64,000 bases of DNA from Phocoena phocoena (taxonomy: Eukaryota; Chordata; Mammalia; Artiodactyla; Phocoenidae), in assembly GCF_963924675.1 (NCBI RefSeq), contig NC_089236.1, positions 33,627,319-33,691,318 on the forward strand, written 5' to 3'. Position numbers and translations under genes: made by a program. This document shows, piece after piece, positions 35,400-47,672 of this stretch (position 1 is the first letter of the stretch; each line of letters begins with the position of its first letter). The notes below the pieces were generated by a model that did no database searches, was not told the DNA's origin, and worked only from the letters and a program-made list of their open reading frames with translations.

Positions 35400-36181
35400 T
35401 TTCTTTCTTTTTTTTTTTTTTAACATCTTTATTGGAGTATAATTGCTTTACAATGGTGAGTTAGTTTCTGCTTTATAACAAAGTGAATCAGTTATACATA
35501 TACATATGTTCCCATATCTCTTCCCTCTTGCACCTCCCTCCCTCCCACCCTCCCTATCCCACCCCTCTAGGTGGTCACAAACCACTGAGCTGATCTCCCT
35601 GTGCTATGCGGCTGCTTTCTACTAGCTATCTATTTTACATTTCGTAGTGTATATATGTCCGTGTCACTCTCTCACTTTGTCACAGCTTACCCTTCCCCCT
35701 CCCCATATCGTCAAGTCCATTCTCTAGTAGGTCTGTGTCTTTATTCCAGTCTTACCCCTAGGTTCTTCATGACCTTTTTTTTTTTCCTTAGATTCCATAT
35801 ATATGTGTTAGCATACAGTATTTGTTTTTCTCTTTCTGAGTTACTTCACTCTGTATGAAAGACTCTAGGTCCATCCACCTCACTACAAATATCTCAATTT
35901 CATTTCTTTTTATGGCTGAGTAATATTCCATTGTATATATGTGCCACATCTTCTTTATCCATTCATCCAATGATGGACACTTAGGTTGCTTCCATGTCCT
36001 GGCTATTGTAAATAGAGCTGCAATGAACATTTTGGTACATGACTCTTTTTGAATTATGGTTTTCTCAGGGTATATGCCCAGTAGTGGGATTGCTGGGTCA
36101 TATGGTAATTCTATTTTTATTTTTTTATAGAACCTCCATACTGTTCTCCATATTGGCTGTATCAATTTACATTCCCACAAA
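35400..36181 (-). mobile_element. L1-G: 5'-truncated L1 with target-site duplication
   Basis: A T run, then antisense L1 3' UTR and the last 140 or so codons of ORF2 (minus-strand frame 35788-36234, ending THIYGI; motifs '[20 protein letters not shown]', '[20 protein letters not shown]'). The flanks share 'catactgctg' followed by a T-rich end (35383-35399; 36182-36198), consistent with a slightly decayed duplication. The C-terminal frame has no stop and continues into flanking DNA at its start, which is an artefact. Confidence 0.85.
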
Positions 36182-36239
36182 CATACTGCTGTATTTTCAA
36201 ATGTAGCACAGTACCTGGCACATTGAGCAAACAAATAAA

Positions 36240-36345
36240 GACCTGAGTTTGAATCCCAGTTCTAAGATTTATTAGTTCCATAGCCATTATCTGGCCTTTC
36301 TAAAGATTGTTCTCCTTATCTTTAAAAATAAGTCTTGAACTAAAT
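36240..36345 (+). repeat. MIR SINE fragment
   Basis: 'cctgagtttgaatcccagtt', 'ctaagatttattagttccat', and the 'ctccttatctttaaaaata' stretch align with MIR in order. Confidence 0.65.
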
Positions 36346-36504
36346 AATCTTTAATGCTATTTCTTCTCTATAATTCTATAGTATTAATATATTTATGTAA
36401 CATTTACATGCCAGAACTTGGTGTGGAAAAAACACACTATTTAATAGTAATTTCTGTCTTCAGTACCCATTCCATCAGACAAATAATAATAATAATAAGT
36501 ATAT

Positions 36505-36735
36505 ATATGACACTTGCCGTTCATACTTTTCTGAGCACATTATATATGTCAACTCATTTAATTCTCACAATAGTGTAAGTTAATAGTATAAGTAAATCAC
36601 TATTATTCTCCCCAATTTATATATGAGGAAACAGAGACACAGAGAGATAATGTGACTTGCCTAATGTCACAAATCCTAGGCAAAGTTAATATTTGAATGC
36701 ATCAGATTTCATTCCTGAGTCTGAGCTCTTAAAAA
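36505..36735 (-). repeat. MIR SINE, long fragment
   Basis: Reverse MIR: 'tctgagcacattatatatgt', 'caactcatttaattctcaca', 'tatatgaggaaacagagac', 'gtgacttgcctaatgtcac', ending 'attcctgagtctgagctc'. This is nearly the whole element. Confidence 0.8.
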
Positions 36736-37705
36736 CAATATGTGACAGTGCATTTTTAACTATAGTTAAGAAAACTTCATTTAGTCGACTTCAGGTAAAC
36801 TTAGTGGAATAATTTCATCAGTCATTTAAGTTTAAACTCAATCAAAGTGGAAAGAGAGGAAATGTGCAAATTCATCATCTTTGTGAAGGAAAAGTATCCT
36901 TTTTTAGATCTTGATCTAAATCCTATGCCAGGATGTAGTTCCTTATTTGTAGTCCTTTTCCATTAGGCCATTATATATATTTTTTTCTACTTTCTTCTGA
37001 CCTGTGACAGGAGGGTCCATACTAGATCACCCAGGGTTTTGTCTATTAGATTTCCTCTGAACTTGAGGGTTACACTTGGAGCAACCTTTCATACCCTTTT
37101 GGAGAGTCCCAGAGAACTTTCAAATGCTCTCCTATTCCACTCTGGTGCCACAGGAATATCAGGAGGTTGTCTCCTGCTCTCCAGTTCTTAGGCCAACCAG
37201 CCATGCTCTTATTTCTACTCTACTTCTGCCATGCTGTGAGAGGTTGAATAGCTTCCACAGGAAGCATGCAGCATCCCTGGGTCTGACCTAAGAAGCAAGG
37301 TACAGATCCACCCTACCTTCAAATTCTCAACATTAAAGAAAGCTTAGTGATTCCACCTCATGATGACATGGACTGAGATTGAGTTCTCAGGCACAGTTTC
37401 TCAAACTAAACTCATTTCCTTTTTAATATCTCTTTCCTTTTCCTTAACCTACCCTTTAGTTTGGAGGAGATGGCCATGGAAAATAGTTTGGCCTAACTAA
37501 AAGTTCTCCAATATTTTTCTTTAGTGCCGGTACTGTGATCTTTAACTGAAGCCAAGAATATAATACCTAAAAAATCAAGATTGAATCCCTCCACCTGCTT
37601 AGAATAATGCTAGACTTGGTCTATTACATTTATAACTGAGATTCAGATGTAGAAAGAATAGATGGATTGTTAAGCCAAATATGGTATATATTATCCCTGA
37701 GTTCC
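36736..37705. other. Non-coding DNA, nothing recognised
   Basis: Single-copy-looking sequence. The 71-codon frame at 37076-37291 has no recognisable domain or splice context. Confidence 0.5.
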
Positions 37706-37865
37706 TTTTTTTTAAAAATTGAAGTATAGTTGATGTACAATATTATATGTTACAAGTGTACAATATAGTAATTCACAATTTTTAAAGGTTATACTCCATT
37801 TATAGTTATTATGAAATATTGGCTATATTCCCTGTGTTGTAAAATATATCCTTGTAGCTTATTTT
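37706..37865 (-). mobile_element. Older L1 3' UTR fragment
   Basis: T8, then 'aaaattgaagtatagttgat', 'ttttaaaggttatactccat' and 'tatccttgtagcttatttta'. This is the same older L1 3' UTR type as L1-I. L1-C begins directly after it. Confidence 0.7.
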
Positions 37866-38244
37866 ATTTTAAATCTTTATTGGACTATAATTGCTTTACA
37901 ATGGTGTGTTAGTTTCTGCTTTATAACAAAGTGAATTAGCTATACATATAAATATATCCCCATATCTCCCCCCTCTTGCGTCTCCCTCCCATGCTCCCTA
38001 TCCCATCCCTCTAGGTGGTCACAAAGCACCGAGCTGATCTCCCTGTGCTATGTGGCTGCTTCTAACTACTAGCTATTTTACATTTGGTAGTATATATATG
38101 TCCATGCTACTTTCTCACTTCATCCCAGCTTACACTTCCCCTTCCATGTGTCCTCAATTCCATTCTCTACATCTGCGTCTTTATTCCTGTCCTGCCCCTA
38201 GGTTCTTAAGAACCATCTATACATATATATTTAGATTACATGTA

Positions 38245-41200
38245 TATGTGTTAGCATGCGGTATGTTTTTCACTTTCTGACTTACTTCACTCTGTATGAC
38301 AGACTCTAGGCCCATCCACCTCACTACAAATAACCCAATTTCATTTCTTTTCATGGTTGAGTAATATTCCATTGCATAAATGTGCCACATCTTCTTTATC
38401 TATTCATCTGTTGGTGGACACTTAGGTTGCTTCCATGTCCTGGCTACTGTAAATAGAGCTGTAAATAGAATATTGTGGTACATGACTCATTTTGAATTCT
38501 GGTTTTCTCAGGGTATATGCCCAGTAGTGGGATTGCTGTGTCATATGATAGTTTTATTTTTAGTTTTTCAAAAAACCTCCATACTGTTCTTGATAGTGGC
38601 TGTATCAATTTACATTCCCACCAACAGTGCAAGAGGGTTTCCTTTTCTCCACACCCTCTCCAGCATTTATTGTTTGTAGATTTTTTTTTTTTTGTGTGTG
38701 TGGTACATAGGCCTCTCACTGCCATGGCCTCTACCGTTGAGGAGCACAGGTTCCGGATGCGCAGGCCCAGCGGCCATGGCTCACAGGCCCAGCTGCTCCG
38801 CAGCATGTGGGATCTTCCCAGACCGGGGCACGAACCCGTGTCCCTTGCATCGGCAGGCAGACTCTCAACAACTGTGCCACCAGGGAAGCCCTGTTTGTAG
38901 ATTTTTTGATGATAGCCCTTCTGATCAGTGTGAGGTGATACCTCATTGTAGTTTTGATTTGCATTTCTCTAATGATTAATGATGTTGAGCATCCTTTCAT
39001 CTGTTTGTTGGCACTCTGTATAACTTCTTTGGAGAAATGTCTATTTAGGTCTTCTGCCCAATTTTGGATTGGGTTGTTTGTTTTCTTGATGTTGAGCTGC
39101 ATGAGCTGCTTGTAAAGTTTGGAGATTAATCCTTTGTCAGTTGCTTCCTTTGCAAATATTTTTTTCCATTCTGTGTGTTGTCTTTTCGTCTTGTTTATGG
39201 TTTCCTTTGTTGTGCAAAAGCTTTGAAGTTTCATTAGGTCCCATTTGTTTATTTTTGTTTTTATTTCCATTTCTCTGGGAGGTGGGTCAAAAAGGATCTT
39301 GCTGTGATTTATGTCATAGAGTGTTCTGCCTATGTTTTCCTCTAAGAGTTTGATAGTGTCTGGCCTTAAATTTAGGTTTTTAATCCATTTTGAGTGTATT
39401 TTTGTGTATGGTGTTAGGGAGTGTTCTAATTTCATTCTTTTACATTTAGCTGTCCAGTTTTCCCAGCAGCACTTCTTGAACAGCCTATCTTTTCTCCATT
39501 GTATATTCTTGCCTCCTTTATCAAAAATAAGGTGACCATATAGTACTTGCCCTTGATCAACATACTGGAACATAGTGGCTGATCCTTTTAATGTGCTGTT
39601 GGATACTGTTTGCTAGTATTTTGTTGAGGATTTTTGCATGTGTGTTCATCAGTGATATTGGTCTGTAGTTTTCTTTCTTTGTGACATCTTTGTCTGGTGT
39701 TGGCATCACGGTGATGGTGGCCTCATAAAGTGAGTTTGGGAGTGTTCCTCCCTCTGCTTTATTTGGGAAGAGTTTGAGAAGGATAGGTGTTAGATCTTCT
39801 CTAAATGTTTGATAGAATTCGCCTGTGAGGCCATCTGGTCCTGAGTTTTTGTTTGTTGGAAGATTTTTAATCTCAGTTTCAATTTCAGTGCTTGTGGTTG
39901 GTCTGTTCATATTTTCTATTTCTTCCTGGTTCAGATAAATTCTTATCTAAGAATTTGTCCATTTCTTCCAGATTGTCCATTTTATTAGCATATAGTTGCT
40001 TGTAGTAATCTTTCATGATCCCTTGTATTTCTGCAGTGTCCATTGTTACTTCTCCTTTTTAATTTCTAATTCTATTGATTTGAGTCTTCTCCCTTTTTTC
40101 TTGATGAGTCTGGCTAATGGTTCATCAATTTTGTTTATATTCTCAAAGAACCAGCTTTTAAGTTTATTGATCTTTGCTACTGTTTCCTTCATTTCTTTTT
40201 CATTTATTTCTGATATGATCTTTATGATTTCTTTCCTCCTGATAATTCTGGGGTTTATTTGTTCTTCTTTCTCTAATTGCTTTAGGTGTAAGGTTAGGTT
40301 GTTTATTTGAGATGTTTCTTGTTTCTTGAGGTAGTATTGTACTGCTATAAACTTCCCTCTTAGAACTGCTTTTGCTGCATCCCATAGGTTTTGTGTAGTC
40401 ATGTTTTCATTGTCATTTGTCTATAGGTATTTTCTGATTTCCTCTTTGATTTCTTCAGTGATCTCTTGGTTATTTAGTAGTGTATTGTTTAGCCTCCATG
40501 TGTTTGTATTTTTTACAGATTTTTTCCTGTAATTGATATCTAGTCTCATAGTGTTGTGGTCAGAAAAGATACTTGATATGATTTCAATTTTCTTAAATTT
40601 ATCAAGGCTTGATGTGTGACCCAAGATATGATCTATCCTGGAGAATGTTCCATGAACACTTGAGAAAAATGTGTATTCTGTTGTTTTTGGATGGAATGTC
40701 CTATAAATATCAATTAAGTCCATCTTGTTTAAGGTATCATTGAAAGCTTGTGTTTCCTTATTTATTTTCATTTAGGATGATCTGTCCATTGGTGAAAGTG
40801 TGGTGTTAAGGTCCCCTACTATGATTGTGTTACTGTTGATTTCCCCTTTTATGGTTGTTGGTATTTTTCTTATGTATTGAGGTGCTCCTTTGTTGCATGC
40901 ATAAATATTTACAATTGTTATATTCTCTTCTTGGACTGATCCCTTGATCATTGTGTAGTGTCCTTCTTTGTCTCTTGTAATAGTCTTTGTTTTAGAGTCT
41001 ATTTTCTCTGATATGAGTATTGCTATTCCAGCTTTCTTTTGATTTCCATTTGCAAGGAATATCTTTTTCCATTCTCTCACTTTCAGTCTGCATATGTCTC
41101 TAGGTCTGAAGTGGGTCTCCTGTAGACAGTATATATATGGATCTTCTTTTTGTATTCATTCAGCCAGTTTATGTCTTTTGGTGGGAGCATTTAATCCATT

Positions 41201-41245
41201 TACATTTAAGGTAGGTATTGATATGTATGTTCCTATTGCAATTTT
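38245..41245 (-). pseudogene. L1-C ORF2 remnant
   Basis: Minus-strand pieces: endonuclease start region (40772-41080, 'NGNQKKAGIAILISEKID', 'EGHYTMIKGSVQEENITI', 'TIIVGDLNTTLSPMDRSS'); endonuclease end (40421-40771, 'RIDHILGHTSS', 'SDHNTMRL'); linker (40046-40402); RT fingers (39557-39910, '[20 protein letters not shown]', '[14 protein letters not shown]'). A deletion then removes the palm with its FADD motif. The C-terminal third begins at 39540 ('[11 protein letters not shown]'). The initiator codon, ATG in L1-B and L1-D, reads TTG here. The window's longest frame (38731-39573, 280 codons) is a chimera of filler, ORF2 and antisense SINE, not a gene. Confidence 0.85.
38687..38891 (-). mobile_element. 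CHR-type SINE inside L1-C
   Basis: A T run, then 'gtggtacataggcctctcac', ending 'gccaccagggaagccc'. The exact 16-bp duplication tgtttgtagatttttt lies at 38671-38686 and 38892-38907, within L1 ORF2 text. The SINE adds about 55 open codons to the antisense L1 frame. CpG decay is intermediate. Confidence 0.93.
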
Positions 41246-41364
41246 CTTAATTGTTTTGAGTTTGTTACTTTATGTCTTTTCCTTCTCTTGTGTTTCCTGC
41301 CTAGAGAAGTTCCTTTAGCATTTGTTGTAAAGCTGGTTTGGTGGTGCTGAATTCTCTTAGCTTT

Positions 41365-42227
41365 TGCTTGTTTGTAAAGGTTTTAAGTTCTCTGTCAAAT
41401 CTGAATGAGATCCTTGCTGGGTAGAGTAATCTTGGCTGTAAGTTTTCCCTTTTCATCACTTTAGATATGTCCTGCCACTCCCTTCTGGCTTGCAGAGTTT
41501 CTGTTGAAAGATCAGCTGTTAACCTTATGGGGATTCCCTTGCATGTTATTTGTTGTTTTTCCTTTGCTGCTTTTAGTAATTTTTCTTTGTATTTATTTTT
41601 GATAGTTTGATTAATATGTGTCTTGGCATGTTTCTCCTTGGATTTATCCTGTATGGGACTCTCTGCCCTTCCTGTACTTGAGTGACTATTTCCTTTACCC
41701 TATTAGGGAAGTTTTCAACTATAATCTCTTCAAATATTTTCTCAATCCCTTTCTTTTTCTCTTCTTCTTCTGGAACCCCTATAATTTGAATGTTGGTAGT
41801 TTTAATGTTGTCCCAGAGGTCTCTGAGACTCACCTAAGTCTGTTCATTCTTGTAGAATGAGACTCACCTCAGTTCTGTTCATTCTTTTTTCTTTATTCTT
41901 CTCTGCAGTAGTTATTTCTACTATTTTATATTCCAGGTCACTTATCCATTCTTCTTCCTTAGTTTTTCTGCTATTGATTCCTTCTAGAGAATTTTTAATT
42001 TCATTTATTTTGTTGTTCATCATTGTTTGTTTGCTCTTTACTTCTTCTAGGTCCTTGTTAAACCACTCTTGTATTTTCTCCATTCTATTTCCAAGATTTT
42101 GCATCATCTTTACTATCATTACTCTGAATTGTTTTTCAGGTAGACTGCCTATTTCCTCTTCATTTGTTTGATCTGGTGGATATTTACCTTGTCCCTTCAT
42201 CTGCTGTGTGTTACTCTGTGTTCTCAT
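41365..42227 (-). pseudogene. L1-C ORF1 remnant
   Basis: The start is at 42227 (MRTQSNTQQMKGQ). The coiled-coil part (to about 41844) keeps 'NEEEIGSLPEKQFRVMIVKM' and 'LEGINSRKTKEEEW'. A 34-bp tandem duplication at 41825-41892 shifts the frame between the coiled coil and the RNA-binding part. That part resumes in another frame (41573-41833, 'TNIQIIGVPEEEEKKKGIEK', 'NMPRHILIKLSK'). The C-terminal text continues, broken, to about 41365. Confidence 0.82.
41825..41892. repeat. 34-bp imperfect tandem duplication in L1-C ORF1
   Basis: 'gagactcacctaagtctgtt' at 41825 and 'gagactcacctcagttctgt' at 41859 begin two copies with period 34, not a multiple of three. Confidence 0.8.
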
Positions 42228-44370
42228 TTTGTTTAACTTACTGTGTTTGGGGTCTCCTTTTTGCAGCCTGCAGGTTCATATTTCCTGTTGTTTTTGGTGT
42301 CTCTCCCCAGTGGCCAAGGTTGGTTCAGTGGGTTGTGTAGGTTTCTTAGGAGGGATCTGTTTCCTGTGTTTTGGTGGATGAGGCTGGATCTTGTCTTTCT
42401 GGTGGGCAGGACTGCATCCGGTGGTGTGTTTTGGGGTGTCTAGGACCGTATTATGATTTTAGGCAGCCTCTCTGCTAATGGGTGAGGTTGTGTTCCTATC
42501 TTGCTAGGTGTTTGGCATAGGTTGTCCAGCAGTGTAGCTTGCTGGTTGTTCAGTGGAGCTGGGTTTTAGCATTGTGATGGAGATCTCTGGGAGAACTTTC
42601 CCTGTTTGATATTACGTGGAGCCAGAAGGCCTCTGGTGGAGCAATGACCTGAACGTGGCTCTCCCACCTCAGAGGCATAGGCCTGAGACCAGGCCAGAGC
42701 ACCAAGACCTTGTCAGCTGCACAACTCAGAAGAAAATGGGGAAAAAAAGAAAGAAAGAAAAACTAAACTAAACTAAAATAAAGTTATTAAAATAAAAAAA
42801 TATTAAAATTAATAAAAAAAGAAGGAAGGAAAGAAAAGAGCATCCATATCGAAAAACAAAGCCACCAATTATAACAAGCACTGAAAACTATACTAAAAAC
42901 AAAACAAAAAAAACAACAAAAAACTGAACAGACAGAACCCTAAGACAAATGGTAAAAGGAAATCTATACAGACAAAATCACACAAAGAACCAGCACATAC
43001 ACACTCACAAAAAGAGAAAAAGGAAAAAAAATATATCTATATATTAAAAAAAAGGAAGAGGGCAAGCAAATCAATAAAGAAATCTATCAATGACAATAAA
43101 CTCTAAATACTAAACTAAGATAAACATAAAACTAGATACAAATTAGATTCAGAAAGCAAACCCCATGTCTACAGTTGCTCACGAAGTCCACCTCCTCAAT
43201 TTGGGATGATTCATTGTCTATTCAGGTGTTCCACAGATGCAGGGTACATCAAGTTGATTGTGGAGATTTAATCTTCTGCTCCTGAGGCTGCTGGGAGAAA
43301 TATCCCTTTCTCTTCTTTTTTCGCACAGCTCCTGGAGTTCAGCTTTGGATTTGGTCCTGCCTCTGCATGTAGGTCGTCTGAGGGCATCTGTTCTTCGCTC
43401 AGCAGGACGGGGTTAAATTAACAGCTGATTAGGAGGCTCTGGCTCACTCAGGCGAGGGGGAGGGAGGGGTATGGAATGTGGGTCGAGCCTGCGGCGGCAG
43501 AGACCACTGTGACATTGCAACAGTCTGTGTTCCCCCCGGGGAAGTTGTTCCTGGATCACGGGACCCTGGCAGTGGCGGGCTGCACAAGCTCCTGGGAGGG
43601 AGGTGTAGATAGTGACCTGTGCTTGTGCACAGGCTTCTTGGTGGCTGCAGCAGCAACCTTAGCATTTCATGCCCATCTCTGGTGTCCGTGCTGATAGCCG
43701 CAGCTCCCACCTGTCTCTGGAGCTCATTTAGGCAGTGCTCTAAATCCCCTCTCCTCACTCACCCTGAAACAACGGTCTCTTGCCTCTTAGGCAGTTCCAA
43801 CATTTTTCCCAGACTCCCTCCTGGCTAGCTGTGGCACACTAGCCCCTTTCAGGCTGTGTTCACTCAGCCAACCCCAGTCCTCTCCCTGGTATCTGACCTC
43901 CGAAGCCTGAGCCTCAGGTCCCAACCCCCACCTGCCCCAGCGGGTGAGTAGACAAGCCTCTCAGGCTGATGAGTGCTGGTCGGCACCGATCCGCTGTGTG
44001 GGAATCTCTCTGCTTTGTCCTCTGCACCCCTATTTCTGCACTCTCTTCCATGGTTCCAAAGCTCTGCCCCCCACCCCCCACCCCCACCTTCCCCTGTCTC
44101 CACCAGTGAAGGGGCTTCCTAGTGTGTGGAAACCTTTCCTCCTTCACAACTCCCTCCCAGAGGTGTAGGTCCTGTCCCTATTCTTTTGTATTTTCTTTCC
44201 TTTGCCCTACCCAGGTACGTGGGGAGTTTCTTGCCTTTTGGGAAGTCTGAGGTCTTCTGCCAGTGTTCAGTAGGTGTTCTGTAGAATTGTTCCACATATA
44301 GATGTATTTCTGATGTATTTGTGGAGAGGAAGGTGATCTCCACGTCTTACTCCTCTGCCATCTTGAAGGT
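42228..44370 (-). promoter_or_regulatory. L1-C 5' UTR (former internal promoter)
   Basis: Homologous to the L1-B 5' UTR in the opposite orientation. An A-rich part at 42730-43160 and a GC-richer part at 43320-44370 reach the minus-strand 5' terminus. CpGs are partly lost. No sign of host use can be read from sequence alone. Confidence 0.6.
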
Positions 44371-47202
44371 CTCTTATCATCCCTGGATTTTTACACTTTC
44401 AAAGTGAATCTTGGTATCTGGTGAGGATGCTTTTTTCCATAACATACAAAAGCCATTCCATCTGAATCAGTCAAAAAAGCATTTCTAAGCACTTGCTCAC
44501 AATGGGCTCTACTAGGATAAGGGAGAAGGTTCTGTTATAGCCTCAGCTCTTGACCCCCTTCCTGTGCTTCTTAGATGTTGAAGCATCCACTAATATTTTA
44601 AAATCAAAACACTGTGTAGGAACACATTGCCAATTCCATGCAATATTTAAAGTAAGGTCTAAAATATATTTTATGCATAAAAGTGAATAGATTACACAAA
44701 GCTGAGTAGTTCATGTACAGGGAGGCCTGAGGCTGAAAAGAACTAAATATCTGATCTCTGAAATGATATAATCTGATGTCTTTGGGAAGGGCCCAGTCTA
44801 TGAAAGATGAAATTGTGAAAACAAATAAGAAAGTCTCTTACAAATCAACATGCAAGAGAGCAAGTGCATCAATCAGAAGCCCTGGTAACTTAGTGCTGCA
44901 GAAAAAATAAAAATCACACATTGGAGATAAGTAATGCAAATGAAAAATAAAGCCATGCTTTTCTGCCTTATATGCTGATCTTAAGACAGGAGAATTGAAG
45001 CCCAAGACTTTATAAAGGCAGTCAGGCTTCAGAATATACAACCAAACTACAAAGGAAAAGAAAAATTTATATTTAGCATGTTTGTGTGTCTACAAAAGGC
45101 CAAATATTTTTCAAGCCAAAAAGAATTCCAAACAGTAATAACTTTTTTTGAAACATTTAGGCCAAGTGATTTGCATTCATCCATTGTGAAATGAAAGTAG
45201 AATTTGTCAACCATTCATGAATAAGACATAAATCTTTATGACACCTACGTGGGAATGATATACAATGCCATGTTAAGTAATAACATCTGGTGGTGGGCAG
45301 ATGTAAATAAAAGGCTAGACAAGGCAGAAGAGAAATCCTTATGGATTTGTAAGTATAAAATGTGGAAAATGGAATAGGCTATAAGCTTTACTGTTATATG
45401 TCCAATATTCTATTTAGTATATTATAAAATATAGTTTGGAGTAATAGTTTGCAACCAACAATAGAGTCAAGAATATTGAACGCTTTCTTAAGAAGCAATA
45501 TTTTTTCTGAAGAGATCAGAAGAGAGAAACAAAATTGTACTCAAACTTATTTTTAAAAAACCCACACCAAGTAGTGAAAACATCAATATGTTTCATTCCT
45601 GATAAATATTTTAGAAATAAATACTAAGTTTATACAACTGACAAAACACTTGAGAGAATATTATCTATATTCCTGTAGAGAAAAACTGTGATTCTCAAAT
45701 GTCAAAACATACAGTGTATTTCACTGTAAAAAAAAAAAAAAGTATCCTTTCCTGAAATATCCCCTGTTTATGACAGGAAAATAAGGTCTCTATATCCTAG
45801 AATAAGTTATTACTGCTCACCTGTTTTACAATATGTCTAAATAGCAGGCAGACCATGCCATTATTTAACTTCCCCAGCCAGAGGCTACCTGCCGGCAAGG
45901 GGGAAACTGATTTGAACAGCTTCAAATAGACAAATAATATTAAAGTCAGTCCTCTCTTGTCATCCTCACATTTATTTTGCTTTCTGCATGGGAACTAAAT
46001 GTGGACGAATTGTCTGAATGGTGAGAATGGCAACCTCTTCTATTTTTTAGGTCACAGACATTGGGGATTCTTACAGCCATGTTGTCATTTGGGGTGAGCT
46101 GCTTCTTGCTACTGATCTGGTTTCTTTTTCCATTAACCACTCTGACTAGAGGCTACACCAGATGTATCACTTCACTGGTATAGTTGGAGCTTCAAAACTG
46201 TGGTCTAAGGTCATGCATATGAGGCCTAGCAATGTCACGTACTAACCACCTAGCATCTCAGAGCTGCATTTCACCCAAATTAAAATTATATTTACATTAT
46301 TAGATTTCCATGTGATTCAAACGTTTTATTAAGTGTGTTAAAGTGTTAGTTATTGCTGCTGCATTGAAAGCTTTCAAATGACCTTGATTTTTAGTTAGCT
46401 TTTTATTATTTCCACATTATGTTTTTTGGACTCCAGTGACCTTCTTTCAAGTTGATCTTGAGAGCTGAGTTTCCTGCTATCTAAATTCAGTGGAGTACTG
46501 TTAAGGCTTTTCTTTGCCTCACCTCTGTTAAGTAGCAGTAGTTTGGGATTTTTGCAGTTCTACTGAACTTAAACCCTATGGTCTTTACTACATTTTATGG
46601 TACTGCTAAAGATTATATTCATGGCTTCTGATAATCTGGACTTTAAAGAACTTTATGGGCATATCAAAGTCTGACATTTATTACATTCTTTCCTCCTTCA
46701 GTTTTCTGTGAAGTTATTTAGGAACCAATTCATGAAACAAAAATCCATTATATTATACTCACTATGGGAAAAGGGGAAATCAGAAAGATACGTTTAAATC
46801 TACATATTTCTTTGGAAAAAATATGGTTCTGTCAGGCCAGCTTGCCAGACTAGAACCTATGGGCTCTAGTGCTGTGTTTCTGGAGGTTGGTTGTCTATTT
46901 CTGTTTCTTTCTTGATGGAGGATATGGCTTCCATCAGATATTCAAAGGCGTTTGTGACACTCCTCCCGTGACCTTCAACCAAGGTAAATACTATGGTTTT
47001 ATAGCATTATGCCCATTCCAAGCTTAGAAAGAATGAAAATTCTTTAGCAGAAAAATTCTTTGTAATGTTGGCCTTCATGTATGATATTTTTGGGCTGAAA
47101 AAATGCACCCAATAGTCCAAGGTGTATTTTCAGTATATAAAATATATCAGAGAGGTCACAAATTCAACATGTCTGAAGTTGAATTCATCCTGTTCACCCT
47201 AT
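44371..47202. other. Mostly single-copy non-coding DNA
   Basis: Nothing recognised over about 2.8 kb beyond a short A15 run near 45727. Frames are short and without domains. Confidence 0.5.
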
Positions 47203-47672
47203 TGTATTAGTCAGAGTTCTCTAGAGAAACACAACCAAGAGGATATCTCTCTCTCTCTATCTCTATCCATCTATCTCTATCTGTAGATACCTATTTTATA
47301 TATATATGGAATTGGTTCATGCAATTATGGAGGCTGGCAAGCTCAACATATTCAGAGCTGCTATCCCAGTTAGAGTCTGAAGGTCAGCAGGCTGCTGTAG
47401 AAACAAGAAAAGCCAATGTCCCAGCTCAAAGGTTGAAAAGCGGGAGAATTCTCTCTTAATCAGGGGGAGGTCAGTCTTCTGTTCTTTTCAGTCCTTCAAC
47501 TGATTACATGAGGTCTACCTACATTAAGAAGGGCAACCTGCTTTATTCAGTCTATCAATTTAAATGCTAATCTTATCCCAAAATATCTTCACAGAAATAC
47601 GCAGAGTAATGTTTGAACAAATATCTGAGCACCCTGTGGCCTAGTTAAGTTGACACATAAAATTAACCATCA
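47203..47672 (+). repeat. Solitary LTR-like element, ancient (ERVL/MLT2-type, name uncertain)
   Basis: Begins tgtattagtcagagttctct and ends 'acataaaattaaccatca', giving TG...CA termini about 470 bp apart. It also has the internal phrases 'ggaattggttcatgcaatta', 'ttcaactgattacatgaggt' and 'ggcctagttaagttgacaca' in the order of a widespread old placental repeat. The family name is from memory. The flanks (ctat / cttat) are a weak match for a 5-bp duplication. No internal retroviral genes are present. Confidence 0.6.

Larger units (their letters stand above)
37866..44370 (-). mobile_element. L1-C: long L1 with an internal ORF2 deletion
   Basis: A minus-strand L1 with cetartiodactyl-type 3' UTR at 37866, ORF2 remnant, ORF1 remnant and a 2.1-kb 5' UTR ending at about 44370 (minus strand 'cttcaagatggcagaggagt'). 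At 39541-39577 the text jumps from the C-terminal third of ORF2 to the RT domain. About 1.1 kb present in L1-A (12590-13880 without the SINE) is missing and about 36 bp of unrelated filler is present. A CHR SINE sits at 38687-38891. No clear target duplication was found for the whole element. Confidence 0.85.

Noticed and set aside
38731..39573. 280-codon minus-strand open frame, the longest in the window
   Set aside because: It is filler plus L1 ORF2 C-terminal text plus antisense CHR SINE. There is no independent gene.
37690..44390. Older L1 fragment plus L1-C as one insertion with 3' transduction
   Set aside because: The shared 'atccctg' (37693 and 44379) is short and ten bases separate the right copy from the L1 5' end. 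This is too weak to claim.
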